Assembly: GCA_030704615.1 (NCBI GenBank)
Contig: CM060732.1
Location: 60,495,053 to 60,555,052 of the forward strand
Source: Takakia lepidozioides
Lineage: Eukaryota; Streptophyta; Takakiopsida; Takakiales; Takakiaceae
DNA length: 60,000 nucleotides
Reading direction: 5' to 3'
The position numbers were made by a program, and so were the translations under genes. This document shows, piece by piece, positions 58,606 through 60,000 of the stretch. Below the pieces are notes generated by a model. It searched no databases and was not told the DNA's origin. It worked only from the letters and a program-made list of their open reading frames with translations. Positions within the stretch are counted from its first letter, which is position 1, and each line of letters starts with the position of its first letter.

Positions 58606-59675
58606 CCCCTAAACGACGAGCCGACCCGAATCGGGTTGGCCCGATTTTTCATCCATCCGTAGCATGCATGGATGAAGTCCGATGAACGAACGGCTTGAAC
58701 GAAAAATGTAGCGTGGAACGAGCTGCACACGCAGGTCTTTATGGCGCCCCCAACAGAGAAAAACTCCGCCGTCAGAAATTTTTTGAAGCTTGGAAATTGC
58801 AGGATTTTGGGTGGGTGGATGGGGGGGGGGGGGGGGGGGGGGGGACGGCAGTTGACTGTCGACGTGGCAGGTGGCAGCCGCCACGCGGGTGGGATTTTTT
58901 TTTTGGGTGGGGGGGGGGTGGGTTTCGGGGAATGCAGGGGTTGGAGTCGGGGGCTTGTGAGGCCTTCCCCAAAACGCCGAGGAACAACGGGACGGCTCGA
59001 ATGAGCTAGCCCTGGCAAATAATGGGAAACCTCGAGGTGGCCCGGAAAACGTCGCCGGATTCAGGCGAAATTCCGGCCACCAATTGCCTGACCTGGAGGA
59101 GGCCGGAAATTTCACAAAATCCCACATCCCAAATGCAATTTAGGGAATTTTTGGGAAATTCTTGGGCAGGCTTGTGTAGTTCTTGGCCTATGAGGGACTG
59201 ACCGTTGGAATTCCCAAATGAAGGAGAATTTGGGGTCCCAATTGGGCCTATACCATTTTCTTTGCAAATTCTCTTTTTGGACCCCCATTCCAGTCACATA
59301 CAAAGCAACCCCGCTTTCATTTTGGCAGATTAGGGTGAAATTTGGTGTGAGGGTTTGGGATTGTGCACTTCACAGAAATATAGCAGTTTTTCTCCCAGGA
59401 AAATTTGGGATCAAGGATAATTTGCTTGGTCAAACATGAATTTTTTCTTTGTTTTTTCCATTTTCAAAAAAATGCACCGTCTTCAAATGTTATAATCTCC
59501 CAGACTACACGGTGGAATCTCCCTAAATTTGGGGGGCTTGTGCATCTTGTAGGTAGGAAACAGTTTATACGGTTCATGCACATGGATGAACGTTGGTGGG
59601 CAGGTAGCCGCTGACGTGTGAGGGTGGGTCTCGGAATTGTCCAAAAACCCAAAAACACCTCTCGTCCTTTAGGGG
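58606..59675. mobile_element. piggyBac-like non-autonomous element in a TTAA target
   Basis: TTAA flanks both ends (58,602-58,605 and 59,676-59,679). The ends are CCCCTAAACGACGAG and CTCGTCCTTTAGGGG, a 15-bp inverted pair with one mismatch, starting CCC as in piggyBac elements. The outer flanks joined, CTCACTATTAA with GGGGCCTGATTTG, recreate the sequence found uninterrupted (with C for T) at 12,003-11,957 on the minus strand, an empty-site paralogue. The 1,070-bp interior has no transposase. Confidence 0.85.
58821..58844 (+). repeat. G24 homopolymer
   Basis: Twenty-four G in a row inside the piggyBac-like element, with further G-runs to 58,920. It can form G-quadruplexes. Its length may be affected by sequencing. 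Confidence 0.9.
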
Positions 59676-59677
59676 TT

Positions 59678-59724
59678 AAGGGGCCTGATTTGCGAGCTAT
59701 CGCTCTTGGGTGTTTCCCTTTCAT
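59678..59724 (+). repeat. Terminal-type motif, copy 3 of 3
   Basis: AAGGGGCCTGATTTGCGAGC, a GAGC/GCTC stem and GTGTTTCCCTTT with an A/T tail, directly abutting the TTAA of the piggyBac-like element. Confidence 0.65.
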
Positions 59725-59764
59725 TTTATTATATATATATATTTAAAATAAATTAAGACGACGA

Positions 59765-59975
59765 AATCGGGACCGCCAGCGATGACGGTCCAGAATTTTG
59801 CTGACGCAGTTTTTTCTTGGAAACTTAGGCGAGCCAGTGGCGGCGGGCGCCCCGGTACTCATTTTAAGAAAACCAAAAAGAAAACTCGAGACCGCCATCT
59901 CTGGCGGTCCCGAATTTCGAGTTCATAAACTTGGTCTAAAAATTTGGGCTAGCCAATGGCGCCCCGGTATTTGGG
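59765..59975. repeat. ACCGCCA palindrome plus GCGAGCC module, copies 2 and 3 in tandem
   Basis: Two units of about 110 bp follow each other: palindrome at 59,768-59,793 with module GCGAGCCAGTGGC at 59,832, then palindrome at 59,889-59,914 (GAGACCGCCATCTCTGG type) with module GCTAGCCAATGGC at 59,948. Confidence 0.8.
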
Positions 59976-60000
59976 TTCCTCCGGTTATCGTTAATGTTTA

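Noticed and set aside
58600-59130. Long overlapping frames on both strands
   Set aside because: Produced by G/C homopolymers and bias inside the piggyBac-like element; no conserved protein sequence.

Overview
This window looks like nuclear DNA of a land plant with a large, repeat-rich genome. The evidence is an intact single-exon PLS-DYW pentatricopeptide gene, a plant-type ZCCHC10 gene, tRNA-derived SINEs, and CACTA, hAT, Ty3/gypsy and Helitron-type remains. The highly repetitive PPR and the cytosine-methyltransferase-bearing Ty3 element suggest a non-seed plant (fern, lycophyte or bryophyte), but I cannot name the species. Most reading frames are decayed mobile elements. Many of their stop codons are explainable as C-to-T/G-to-A transitions, as expected of long-methylated DNA.

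Layout. 1-6.4 kb: a Ty3/gypsy element with gag, protease, a cytosine-C5 methyltransferase, reverse transcriptase, RNase H and integrase; gag-protease-methyltransferase(N) lies inverted relative to the rest. 7-9.3 kb: an unknown ORF, a plastid-transit-like first exon and an alanine aminotransferase fragment that keeps an intron. 9.9-10.64 kb: chromodomain end and LTR of a second Ty3 element, then a SINE. 13.9-14.9 kb: a complete non-autonomous CACTA element with TCA target duplication. 15.6-19.2 kb: a small RING-like gene split by a solo LTR that is itself split by 2.7 kb of other DNA. 20.1-21.2 kb: an array of GGGACCGCCAG-type palindromes. 21.6-30 kb: retroelement debris and dispersed repeats.

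30.3-41.0 kb: a direct duplication of about 4.9 kb. Each copy has a decayed Pif1/Helitron-type helicase and a ZCCHC10-like gene, broken in the left copy and intact in the right. 42.6-45.4 kb: the intact DYW-type PPR gene. 45.7-46.6 kb: exons of an unrecognised gene on the same strand.

48.8-58.0 kb: the most unusual stretch. A decayed hAT transposase is flanked by two arrays of 26-28-bp palindromes (arms TGCGACCACC/GGTGGTCGCA). The asymmetric centres of the palindromes point in opposite directions on the two sides. On both sides lie copies of an unrecognised RING-like protein gene, and a third small array lies upstream of the right copy. 58.1-60 kb: palindromes of the second family, a SINE, and a 1,070-bp piggyBac-like non-autonomous element in TTAA whose empty site can be recognised from a paralogous repeat in this window.

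The genes likely to be functional are the PPR-DYW gene (organelle RNA editing), the right ZCCHC10 copy, and possibly the unknown multi-exon gene.
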